From NCBI RefSeq assembly GCF_001434475.1, contig NZ_AZGF01000001.1:124001-188000 (forward strand): DNA of 64,000 bases. Direction: 5' to 3'. Under the pieces are notes generated by a model that saw nothing but the letters and a program-made list of their open reading frames with translations, did no database searches and was not told the DNA's origin. The stretch is from Paucilactobacillus suebicus DSM 5007 = KCTC 3549. GTDB lineage: Bacteria; Bacillota; Bacilli; Lactobacillales; Lactobacillaceae. Shown in pieces: positions 56,206 to 64,000 of this stretch (the first letter of the stretch is position 1; each line of letters begins with the position of its first letter). The position numbers were made by a program, and so were the translations under genes.

Positions 56206-58572
56206 TTAACGCTCAACATTCTGTCTAATTTCTGACTTCATGAATAATCTTGTTGTTTCATACTCAATGTCCGCAATCATTTCTTCAAACATATGGTAAC
56301 CAGCGGTTTGATATTCAACTAACGGATTCAGCTGTCCATAACCACGGAGACCAACGGACTGTCGGAACTGATCCATTGAGTCAATGTGATCTGTCCAATG
56401 AGAATCGACCACTCTAAGCAGAACAACCTTTTCAAACTCAAGCATTTGAGCAGGATCATACAGTTGTTTTTCTTTATCTGCATATACATTCTTAGCAAAA
56501 CCAAGTAACTTCTCAGTGATTTGCTCAGCAGACAATCCCTTTAAATCGTCAACTTTCAGTTCCCCCGGCTTGATCAAAACTGCTTCAGCAAAATCAACAA
56601 TTTCATCAAGTTGCCAGTCTGATTGGCTACCAAGCGTGTGGGCATCAATTGCTCGCCTAATTGCCCGTTGAGCCATTGGCACAATAACGCCCTTTAAGGA
56701 CTTATCTTCAGTAATCACTTGTTGGCGTTCTTTATAAATGATTTCACGCTGTTCACGCATTACATCATCATATTGCAAAACGTTCTTACGAGAATCATAG
56801 TTGTTACCTTCAACACGCTTTTGTGCTGATTCAACTTGACGTGACAACAACCTACTCTTAATAACTGCATCCTCATCACGTACATTCATCCGATCAAGGA
56901 ATGCCTTAATGCGATCGCCACCAAAACGACGCATCAAATCATCTTCAAGAGATAAATAAAATTGTGAAACACCAGGATCTCCTTGACGACCAGAACGTCC
57001 ACGTAATTGATTATCAATACGACGTGATTCGTGTCGCTCAGTACCTATAACTGCAAGGCCACCTACTTCAACAACACCAGGTCCAAGCTTAATATCAGTT
57101 CCACGACCGGCCATGTTGGTAGCGATAGTAACCGCACCCTTTTGGCCAGCATTTTTAACAATGTCAGCTTCACGAGCATGGTTTTTGGCGTTTAAAACAA
57201 CATGTGGAATATTTTCATGATCAAGTAGTTGTGACAAATACTCAGAGGTTTCAACCGCCACAGTACCAACTAAGATTGGCTGTCCCTTTTCGTGCATTGA
57301 TTTAATCCGGTTTGTAACCGCAGTAAATTTGCTCTTCAAAGTTGGATAAAGTAAATCAGGTTGATCATCACGAGCGACCGGACGGTTAGTTGGTATAGCA
57401 ATTGTTTCCATGTTATAAATCTCACGGAATTCCTCTTGCTCCGTCTTAGCAGTACCAGTCATACCTGCCAGTTTTTTATACATTCTGAACAAGTTTTGGT
57501 ACGTAATATTGGCCATTGTTTTGTTTTCTTCTTGGATTTCAACATGTTCCTTTGCTTCAATCGCTTGATGAAGTCCATCAGAGAAACGCCGACCTTCCAT
57601 AATCCGTCCAGTAAACGAATCAACGATTAAAACTTCACCATCTTTAGAAACAACGTAATCCTTATCATTCAGCATAATATAGTTTGCGCGCAAAGCCTGA
57701 TCTAAATGGTGAGTCAACGCTGTATTATCAGTATCATACAGGTTCTTTAAGTTGAAATACTTTTCACCCTTTTTAATTCCTTGATCAGTCAACGACACTG
57801 TTTTGGATTCCCAATCAATCTTATAATCGTCTTCTTCTTTCAAAGTTTTGACGAATCGATCAGTTCGTTGATACAGTTGAGACGTGCCAGTTCCTGGGCC
57901 AGAAATAATCAATGGTGTTCTGGCTTCATCAATTAAAATTGAATCAACCTCATCAATGATGGCAAAATTCAAGTCACGTTGAACTTGGTCTTCTTTATAT
58001 ACAGCCATATTATCACGCAAATAGTCGAACCCAATTTCACTATTAGTGGAATAAGTAATATCGCATGCATAGGCTTTCCTTTTATCGTCGGGACTGCTCT
58101 CTGCCATGTTCACACCAACAGAACAACCGAGCCAGTTATACAACTCACCCATTTCTGTAGCATCACGTTGTGACAAATATTCGTTAACAGTGATGACGTG
58201 AGCACCTTTACCACTAATTGCGTTTAAATAAATCGGCATGGTGGCAGTCAAAGTTTTACCTTCACCAGTCTTCATTTCTGCAATGTTACCTTCATGAAGG
58301 ACAATGCCACCCATAATTTGAACATGAAATGGATACAAACCAAGCACACGCTTGGCTCCTTCACGAGAGACAGCAAAAGCTTCTGGTAATAGGTCATCCA
58401 GTGTTTCACCATCTTGATAACGTTGTCTGAACTCATCCGTCTTCGCTTTTAATTCTTCATCTTTCATTTTGCCCATCTGGTCAGCATATGCTTCAACCTT
58501 GTTGGCAATTTTGTTGATCCGTCTTAATTCACGGCGGTCACTTTCAATCCATTTTTTTAGTACGTTTGCCAT
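56206..58572 (-). CDS. secA: Preprotein translocase ATPase SecA
   Basis: SecA drives secreted proteins through SecYEG. The 788 residues show Walker [12 protein letters not shown] near 105, Walker [27 protein letters not shown] and the scaffold and wing domains. The zinc-binding C-terminal tail found in many SecA proteins is absent: the protein ends SEIRQNVER, as in other lactobacilli. AAGGGATTTTTCA precedes the ATG. It heads secA-prfB. Confidence 0.97.
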   Translation of the reverse strand: MANVLKKWIESDRRELRRINKIANKVEAYADQMGKMKDEELKAKTDEFRQRYQDGETLDDLLPEAFAVSREGAKRVLGLYPFHVQIMGGIVLHEGNIAEMKTGEGKTLTATMPIYLNAISGKGAHVITVNEYLSQRDATEMGELYNWLGCSVGVNMAESSPDDKRKAYACDITYSTNSEIGFDYLRDNMAVYKEDQVQRDLNFAIIDEVDSILIDEARTPLIISGPGTGTSQLYQRTDRFVKTLKEEDDYKIDWESKTVSLTDQGIKKGEKYFNLKNLYDTDNTALTHHLDQALRANYIMLNDKDYVVSKDGEVLIVDSFTGRIMEGRRFSDGLHQAIEAKEHVEIQEENKTMANITYQNLFRMYKKLAGMTGTAKTEQEEFREIYNMETIAIPTNRPVARDDQPDLLYPTLKSKFTAVTNRIKSMHEKGQPILVGTVAVETSEYLSQLLDHENIPHVVLNAKNHAREADIVKNAGQKGAVTIATNMAGRGTDIKLGPGVVEVGGLAVIGTERHESRRIDNQLRGRSGRQGDPGVSQFYLSLEDDLMRRFGGDRIKAFLDRMNVRDEDAVIKSRLLSRQVESAQKRVEGNNYDSRKNVLQYDDVMREQREIIYKERQQVITEDKSLKGVIVPMAQRAIRRAIDAHTLGSQSDWQLDEIVDFAEAVLIKPGELKVDDLKGLSAEQITEKLLGFAKNVYADKEKQLYDPAQMLEFEKVVLLRVVDSHWTDHIDSMDQFRQSVGLRGYGQLNPLVEYQTAGYHMFEEMIADIEYETTRLFMKSEIRQNVER

Positions 58573-58667
58573 TGAAAAATCCCTTCTACAATTGACTCTT
58601 AGGCAACTGTCATATGTGACAGCGCAATCGTTTCATTATATCGTTTATGACATCTTTTAAGTATCAA

Positions 58668-58695
58668 ATTGTATTCTATCATTATTTTAAGTCAA
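58668..58695 (-). promoter_or_regulatory. Promoter of secA
   Basis: TTGACT (58690-58695) and TACAAT (58668-58673) are 16 bases apart, about 95 bases before secA. Confidence 0.6.
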
Positions 58696-58776
58696 TGAAA
58701 ACTAACTAGAACATAAAATATTCTTTGTTTTAGCGGTGTAAGCGCCTTTTTTTCAATAAGTTTTCATTTATATAAC

Positions 58777-58815
58777 AAAAGAATCTGAAGTGCCCTATGC
58801 ACTCCAGATTCTTTA
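58777..58815 (-). terminator. Terminator of hpf
   Basis: AAAGAATCTG pairs with CAGATTCTTT, and AGTGC with GCACT inside. The T tail on the minus strand is short (TTTTGTT). Confidence 0.75.
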
Positions 58816-58837
58816 CGAATACTACTGGTTAAACCTA

Positions 58838-59392
58838 CTAGTTTTCACTAGCTTCAATTAAGCCATACCGTCCATCGTTACGACGGTATACAATACTTGT
58901 TCCATTAGTCTCGGCATCTTCAAATACGAAAAAGTCATGTCCAAGCATGTCCATTTGTAAAATTGCTTCTTCGTTGTCCATCGGTTTAAGCGAAACTTGC
59001 TTTGTCCGAACAATCTTTAATTCTTCGTCCTTGTTAGTCTCTTCAGAACGATCATTTGGGGTGAACTCAAGGTTCTTATATCCCTTCTCACGAGACTTAC
59101 GGTTGATCTTCGTCTTATACTTCCGAATCTGGCGTTCCAGCTTGTCGGTCACTAGATCAGCACTGCTGTACATGTCTGACGAGGTCTCTTCAGCGCGTAA
59201 AGTCAAGTATGGCAATGGAATCGTTACTTCAACCTTAGCGTCCTTATTGGAATAAACCTTCAAATTGATATGTGCGGTTGCTTCGACACTATTCTCGAAG
59301 TACTTCTCCAGCTTACTAATCCTCTTAGTTACATATTCACGAATTGAGTCTGTAACCTCGATGTTTTCACCACGAATGTTGAACTTAAGCAT
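58838..59392 (-). CDS. hpf: Ribosome hibernation promoting factor, long form
   Basis: Long HPF binds the decoding centre and dimerises ribosomes into inactive 100S particles in stationary phase. The 184 residues consist of the N-terminal RaiA domain (about 1-100, FNIRGENIEVTDSIREYVTKRISKLEKYF) and a C-terminal dimerisation domain (about 125-184, IVRTKQVSLKPMDNEEAILQMDMLGHDFFVFEDAET). GAAGGGAGAGATG precedes the ATG. It is alone between comFC and secA. Confidence 0.96.
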   Translation of the reverse strand: MLKFNIRGENIEVTDSIREYVTKRISKLEKYFENSVEATAHINLKVYSNKDAKVEVTIPLPYLTLRAEETSSDMYSSADLVTDKLERQIRKYKTKINRKSREKGYKNLEFTPNDRSEETNKDEELKIVRTKQVSLKPMDNEEAILQMDMLGHDFFVFEDAETNGTSIVYRRNDGRYGLIEASEN

Positions 59393-59526
59393 AGAACATC
59401 TCTCCCTTCAGTACAAGTATCCACTTGTCTGATAAAATAAGGACCACTAACTTGCTTATCCTTATGTATATTATAGATTAGTTTGTGCCCATAAACAATA
59501 ATTAAGCAAGCGATTTCATAATTATT

Positions 59527-60216
59527 TTATCGTGCCAACGTTACACTACTGATACTCATTGGGCTCAATGTTAAAAGCAAATTTGCCGCATAATATATCG
59601 TTCTACCAGTTGTGTACACATCATCAACTATTAAAGCCCTTTGATGACTAATTTTCTTAGTTATTTCTACATCCCCTGACAGTTTAAACGGCTGTTTGGA
59701 ACTCATTCTTTCTGCTCTATTCTTTTTGGATTGTCGTGTTTCTTTGCTACCATTTATAGTTTCAAGTGCCTCAATTAATCGTAAATTGCTTGTAATGCCA
59801 GTAACCTGGTTAAATCCTCTGGTTTGCCACGTTGACTTATTAATTGGAATTGGCACAATCACGTCTGGTTGTTGTTTTGATATTAGTTTCTCAAACTCTG
59901 TCGTAAAAACGCTACGTAAACGATAATCCCCAGTAAATTTATACTGTTTCATGTACTCATGCATGGCATCATTATATTCAAAAGCACTACGATTATTGAT
60001 CACAAATCCAACTTGATGTTCCCACTTCTGACAATCTTCACACAAATCAATACTTTTTTGACTCCTACCACAACCGTCGCATCTAATTCCACCTAGGCGT
60101 TCAAATTCTTGATCACATTGATGACAAATTGATCTTTTTTTTATTTTCATTGGCAATACTAATTCTCTTAAATTAAAATCAATTTCAATTTGTGTTCCAC
60201 ACAATAAGCAATTCAA
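59527..60216 (-). CDS. comFC: ComFC competence-family phosphoribosyltransferase
   Basis: ComFC is needed for DNA uptake in naturally competent Firmicutes. The 229 residues carry N-terminal zinc Cys pairs (CLLCG, CHQC, CDGCG, CEDC) and the PRPP loop LIVDDVYTTGRT near residue 197. The start is TTG 60216, overlapping the comFA stop by 4 bases, so translation is coupled. A final-step role with ComFA in pulling in single-stranded DNA is inferred from the family. Confidence 0.93.
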   Translation of the reverse strand: MNCLLCGTQIEIDFNLRELVLPMKIKKRSICHQCDQEFERLGGIRCDGCGRSQKSIDLCEDCQKWEHQVGFVINNRSAFEYNDAMHEYMKQYKFTGDYRLRSVFTTEFEKLISKQQPDVIVPIPINKSTWQTRGFNQVTGITSNLRLIEALETINGSKETRQSKKNRAERMSSKQPFKLSGDVEITKKISHQRALIVDDVYTTGRTIYYAANLLLTLSPMSISSVTLAR

Positions 60217-61532
60217 TGCTGTAGCTTTCTCCCCTTTCGATTCACAAATCTAATTTGCGCACAAGCATCACTAACGTTGTTGGCAAATGAACTAATCCAA
60301 TAAATTACATCCCCAGTTGGCCGAGACACAGATCGACCTGCTCTGCCAGCGATTTGGACCAATGCTGCTGTTGAAAATACTGCATCGTCAGCGCCGATAA
60401 CAAATACATCTATCTCAGGAAACGTAACTCCTCGCTCCAATATTGAAGTTGTTACAAGAAAGTCGATTTCGTGATCACGCATTTTTTGTACCTTTTCGAG
60501 ACGTTTTTCATCCACTGCGTGAACTGTTGTGACATTGATCTTTAATTGGCGCTCCAGTCCTTCTTTCACAGATGATAAATCAGCAACGTGTGGCACAAAT
60601 AGTAGAAATCTACGTTTATTTTTCAATCGTTGCTTTAATGTTTGAATTAATGATCCTGGTAATTTTTTATTGCCAAGTTGACGACGCCAAGACGGTACCA
60701 ATTTAAGTTTAATTTCTGGCAACAGGTGTCCATGATACCTTAAAGGGAGATAACTGATAGATAGCTCTTTTTTTCTCACCATTGCCATCAAATTTTCTCC
60801 AGGTGTTGCTGTTAAATATAAACAGCCTCCTTGTGGTTTGACAGCTTGACTGGCAGCAAAATAAAGCTGAGGATTTGAGGCATATGGAAATGCGTCAACT
60901 TCATCAATGATTAAATTGTCAAAAGCATGGTAGAATCTAAGCAGTTGGTGAGTTGTGCATATTGTCAATTGACGGTACTCGTATGATTCAGTCTGACGAC
61001 CGTGAAGCAGGCAAATTTTTTGTTCAGCAAATGCTTGTTGCAACCTTGGGTACAGTTCCAAACATACATCAACCCGAGGAGAGGCTAATGCTATTCGTTC
61101 ACCTCGCGCAATCGAATTGGCAATCGCCGTAAAAAGCATCTCTGTCTTTCCAGCACCAGTTACTGCCCACAGAAGGTGTCTTTTCTTATCACGCATGCAT
61201 TCGTCAACTTTTTGTGCACAATTCAACTGTAGCGCTGAAAGCTGACCGTCCCACGTTAACGGATGTGTGTCCGCATTAAAGTCATTTGGTTCAGGAACAT
61301 GATACAGATTTGTTAACGTTGACACTCTTCCTAACTCCATACAATTAGGACAAAAAAACTGATTATTAGGTAGTGATGCTATATTCTTAGCTGTCATTGA
61401 ATTGCATCGATGACAACGAATCATCCTATCACCTATTGTCACAGATGGACTGATTTCAATGCGATCATCAACCACAAAACCGATTGGTAATTCTCCCTTC
61501 GTCAGACGGCGCCCGTAAAGTAAATTATCCAT
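60213..61532 (-). CDS. comFA: ComFA DNA-uptake helicase
   Basis: ComFA is the membrane-associated helicase that helps draw transforming DNA into the cytoplasm. The 439 residues show a four-Cys zinc site (CHRC, CPNC), Walker A VTGAGKTE near 130, DEVDAFP, LTATPG and the helicase C motif QIAGRAGRS. ATG 61532 is preceded by GAAGGGG; the frame to 61550 begins inside that site. Both comF genes are intact, but competence also needs comG and comE, which are not seen here. Confidence 0.94.
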   Translation of the reverse strand: MDNLLYGRRLTKGELPIGFVVDDRIEISPSVTIGDRMIRCHRCNSMTAKNIASLPNNQFFCPNCMELGRVSTLTNLYHVPEPNDFNADTHPLTWDGQLSALQLNCAQKVDECMRDKKRHLLWAVTGAGKTEMLFTAIANSIARGERIALASPRVDVCLELYPRLQQAFAEQKICLLHGRQTESYEYRQLTICTTHQLLRFYHAFDNLIIDEVDAFPYASNPQLYFAASQAVKPQGGCLYLTATPGENLMAMVRKKELSISYLPLRYHGHLLPEIKLKLVPSWRRQLGNKKLPGSLIQTLKQRLKNKRRFLLFVPHVADLSSVKEGLERQLKINVTTVHAVDEKRLEKVQKMRDHEIDFLVTTSILERGVTFPEIDVFVIGADDAVFSTAALVQIAGRAGRSVSRPTGDVIYWISSFANNVSDACAQIRFVNRKGRKLQH

Positions 61533-61599
61533 CCAACACACCCCTTCCATCTAAAACGTACGCTTTCAAAAAATAATTACATGTTTAAAAGGAGCTCTC

Positions 61600-62256
61600 A
61601 TGTCAAATTCATATTTAACCATTGCTGACAATCACACCTATGAACAAATCATAAAAAAATCAAAATTTATCTGCTCCTTAGCAAGAATTCATTCTGAGGA
61701 GGATGCTAAATCATTTATTGAGAAAGTTGCTAGCAATAACCCTAAGGCTAATCACAACTGTTTTGCATATATGTTAGGTGATCATGATGAAATCCAACGG
61801 GAAAGTGACAATGGTGAACCAAGCGGTACAGCCGGCGTACCAATTCTGCAGGCATTACAACACATTGGCATTCACGATGTCGTTGCCGTTGTGACAAGAT
61901 ACTTTGGTGGCATCAAACTTGGAGCAGGTGGTTTAATCAGGGCATACAGTGGTTCAACATCAAATGCAATTCATGAAATTGGCTTAATTGAACGTGTATT
62001 GCAAGATACCCTTCAAGTTGAAGTTTCCTATTCACTTCATGATCAACTGCTTTACTTTTTGCAACAACAAAATATTTCAGTTGGCGATCAACAATACGGT
62101 GTTAACGTTAATATCACCATTTTTGTTAATCATGAAAAGTTGTCAGAAGTTATCAACGATTTAACTAATCAGTTTCATGATCAGTTAAATATTAAAGTTA
62201 AGACACCACGGTATAACGAAATCGCCTACGACATAAAAAAAGCTGAGGAACGTTAA
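61600..62256 (+). CDS. YigZ/IMPACT family protein
   Basis: This 218-residue protein has the UPF0029/IMPACT N-terminal domain (ESDNGEPSGTAGVPILQAL, TRYFGGIKLGAGGLIRAY) and a DUF1949 C-terminal domain. The family may regulate translation, but its function is not established. AAAAGGAGCTCTC precedes the ATG. It diverges from comFA and its stop codon is part of its own terminator hairpin. Confidence 0.92.
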   Translation: MSNSYLTIADNHTYEQIIKKSKFICSLARIHSEEDAKSFIEKVASNNPKANHNCFAYMLGDHDEIQRESDNGEPSGTAGVPILQALQHIGIHDVVAVVTRYFGGIKLGAGGLIRAYSGSTSNAIHEIGLIERVLQDTLQVEVSYSLHDQLLYFLQQQNISVGDQQYGVNVNITIFVNHEKLSEVINDLTNQFHDQLNIKVKTPRYNEIAYDIKKAEER

Positions 62257-62272
62257 GTTCCCCAGTTTTTTT
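62243..62272 (+). terminator. Terminator of the YigZ gene
   Basis: CTGAGGAAC pairs with GTTCCCCAG (one A-C mismatch), followed by seven T. The TAA stop lies in the loop. Confidence 0.82.
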
Positions 62273-62284
62273 CTGGATCATAAA

Positions 62285-64000
62285 CTATTCTTTTAAATGA
62301 TAATTGTACGTTGAAACAATAATGTTCTCTCGTGAATTAAGCAAAGTCCTTAATCTCAGACTAGTCTGGTTATGAAGCGCCATCTGCCAAGGATGCTTTG
62401 GCACGAATTGTGGAACCAACACAGTAGTCGAGTAGTTTCTAGCAGTTGCCCGCTTAGCAATCACATCAACAAACCGTAATGTCGGTGTCGCAATCGAACG
62501 ATACGATGAATGAATATCAACAAACCGAACATCCGGAAATTCAGCCTTAAATTCATTAGCAGTTTTATGTTCCTTACCAGGATTTTCGTCAAAAGAAACA
62601 TGCATTGCAATGACGTAATCACCGATTGAACGCGCATAGTTGATGGCACCGGAAGTAACCCGAGTGACATTGCTAACCAATACGATAACTGTTGAGCCTT
62701 CAAAATCCTTAATCTGAACCTTAGTTTTGCCCGCAACCCGTAGCTGCTTTGCCACTTTAATATAATGCTCATGGATTTTGTGGAACATGTACAAAAGAAG
62801 CGGCATGATGATTAGGTATGGCCATACGTTATCAATATGTTGCCAGAATAGGAACACAACCAAGCTAAGTGATATCAAAGCCCCTACTAAGTTAATAAAC
62901 GATTTGCCCAGCCAGACGCCGTCTCTTGTCCTAAACCAGTGAATAATCATCCCTGATTGAGATAAAGTAAACGGTACGAAAACACCCACGGCATACAAAG
63001 GAATCAACAATGTTGTCTGACCATGAAAAATGCAGATTAATACAACGGCACCTAATGCTAATACAACAATGCCGTTTGAATATCCCAACCGATCCCCACG
63101 ATCCATAAATGCGTGAGGCATAAACTTATCTTTTGCCAAGTTAAATGCCAAAATTGGAAAAGCTGAAAATCCAGTATTGGCAGCAACCGCCAAAATCATG
63201 GCAGTTGAGAGCTGTAATAGATAATACCCGACACCATGACCACCAAAAATTGTTGACCCAATTTGTGATAGTACTGTGACATGTCCATTAGGAACAATTC
63301 CTAAGTAAAAACTAAGAAAAGTAACGCCTGCAAAGAAGCTGGCTAAAATCAAACACATAATAACCAGTGTATTAGCTGCATTTTTTGAACGCGGCTTATT
63401 AAAATTTGGTACAGAGTTACTGATTGCTTCCACACCAGTCAATGATGATGACCCAGCTGAAAACGCCCTAATAAACAGTACAACAGTCATGCCTGGTACT
63501 GCAGTACCAATGCCTGCTGGAGCATGGTAAGCAATGTGTCCAGTCAATATATTAATGAAACCCCAAACAATCATGATCGCCATCATACCAACGAAGAAGT
63601 AAACTGGAATCGTCAATAAATTGGCGCTTTCACTCATTCCACGTAGGTTCATAGCCATGATTAGGAAAACGATCACTACCGAAATTAAAATAGAATACTT
63701 GTATAACGTCGGAATTGCCGAAGTAATTGCTTCGGTAGCTGACGTCGTCGATACAGCGACGGTCAGCATATAATCTACCAGTAACGATCCACCAGCGACT
63801 AAGCCTCCGTTACGACCCCAGTTAGTACTGGCAACAACGTAGGCACCGCCGCCTGTCGGATATGCGTGAATAATTTGCCGATAAGATAATGTAATTGCGA
63901 GTAGCAATATCAAAACAATGCCAGCAATCGGCAATGAGTACCATAAAGCCGCGGCCGACAATGTTACCAAAACGGTTGTAATCTGCTCAGTACCATATGC
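62285..64000 (-). CDS. APC-family amino-acid permease, start beyond the window
   Basis: The reading frame is open to the window edge (beginning AYGTEQITTVLVTL), so the N-terminus lies beyond position 64000; an internal TTG at 63970 is not the start. The 571 residues seen include about ten membrane helices, the APC block AYPTGGGAYVVAS and GVEAISNSVPNFNKPRSKNA. A cytoplasmic C-terminal domain of about 150 residues (VQIKDFEGSTVIVLVSNVTR...VIAMHVSFD) follows. This long form resembles the KUP/APC 'DNA/potassium-like' transporters of lactobacilli. The substrate is unknown. Confidence 0.88.
   Translation of the reverse strand, partial: AYGTEQITTVLVTLSAAALWYSLPIAGIVLILLLAITLSYRQIIHAYPTGGGAYVVASTNWGRNGGLVAGGSLLVDYMLTVAVSTTSATEAITSAIPTLYKYSILISVVIVFLIMAMNLRGMSESANLLTIPVYFFVGMMAIMIVWGFINILTGHIAYHAPAGIGTAVPGMTVVLFIRAFSAGSSSLTGVEAISNSVPNFNKPRSKNAANTLVIMCLILASFFAGVTFLSFYLGIVPNGHVTVLSQIGSTIFGGHGVGYYLLQLSTAMILAVAANTGFSAFPILAFNLAKDKFMPHAFMDRGDRLGYSNGIVVLALGAVVLICIFHGQTTLLIPLYAVGVFVPFTLSQSGMIIHWFRTRDGVWLGKSFINLVGALISLSLVVFLFWQHIDNVWPYLIIMPLLLYMFHKIHEHYIKVAKQLRVAGKTKVQIKDFEGSTVIVLVSNVTRVTSGAINYARSIGDYVIAMHVSFDENPGKEHKTANEFKAEFPDVRFVDIHSSYRSIATPTLRFVDVIAKRATARNYSTTVLVPQFVPKHPWQMALHNQTSLRLRTLLNSRENIIVSTYNYHLKE

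Noticed and set aside
58735-58760. cre site upstream of secA
   Set aside because: Only the right half (GCGCTTACA) fits; the left half does not, and CcpA control of secA is not expected.
61553-61572. cre site upstream of comFA
   Set aside because: TGAAAGCG matches the left half but the right half fails at four positions.
63941-63970. TTG start of the permease at 63970
   Set aside because: The frame stays open and reads as conserved permease sequence to the window edge, so the true start is outside.

Overview
This is chromosomal DNA of a low-GC Gram-positive bacterium, almost certainly a member of the Lactobacillaceae. The evidence is the strong AGGAGG ribosome-binding sites and the set of genes: cdaA-cdaR-glmM-glmS, rapZ-yvcK-whiA, hprK-lgt-gpsA-galU, comFA-comFC-hpf-secA-prfB, the glycolytic gap-pgk-tpiA-eno run, and an L-2-hydroxyisocaproate dehydrogenase. 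From memory, the order of the second half resembles the Lactiplantibacillus plantarum chromosome; the genus cannot be settled from sequence alone. TTG start codons are frequent (murB, the LURP-like gene, smpB, luxS, uvrA, hprK, comFC). No phage, insertion sequence, CRISPR array or rRNA was seen.

Layout. 0-3 kb: a surface acyltransferase and a universal stress protein, then three tandem tRNA-Asn genes. 3-10 kb: amino-sugar metabolism (nagB, glmS, glmM) with a gluconate permease gene broken by one in-frame stop, and the c-di-AMP cyclase pair cdaA-cdaR. 11-23 kb: an antiporter, murB, DNA repair (exoA, ung), tsaE, pta, smpB-rnr and an esterase. 23-30 kb: secG, a ClC channel and the lower glycolytic genes. 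30-34 kb: a mixed stretch with tRNA-Arg, queH, an LpdD-like gene, a hydroxyacid dehydrogenase gene broken by an in-frame stop, two very small genes and clpP behind a CtsR site. 34-49 kb: rapZ-yvcK-whiA, argGH, luxS, uvrBA, an HD hydrolase and phosphoglucomutase. 49-64 kb: trxB, the hprK cluster, prfB (programmed frameshift), secA, hpf, comFA-comFC, a YigZ/IMPACT gene and the start-truncated end of an amino-acid permease.

How it fits together. nagB and glmS run opposite directions of the same step (GlcN-6-P and Fru-6-P). Both carry NagR-like operator sequences, so they are probably controlled reciprocally. cdaA, cdaR, glmM and glmS place c-di-AMP signalling beside cell-wall precursor synthesis. 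hprK, which sets the HPr-Ser-P/CcpA signal, is in the window, as are cre-like sites at gntP and at a small RNA candidate.

The most interesting novel candidate is a short transcription unit between nagB and a 102-codon gene of unknown function (about 3320-3403, minus strand). It has a near-consensus promoter with a perfect cre site over the -35, a 5' hairpin, a CU-rich single-stranded stretch and an intrinsic terminator. This is the architecture of a CcpA-repressed regulatory small RNA. Two long hairpin elements of about 105-110 nt, downstream of smpB and prfB, are the other unexplained structures.
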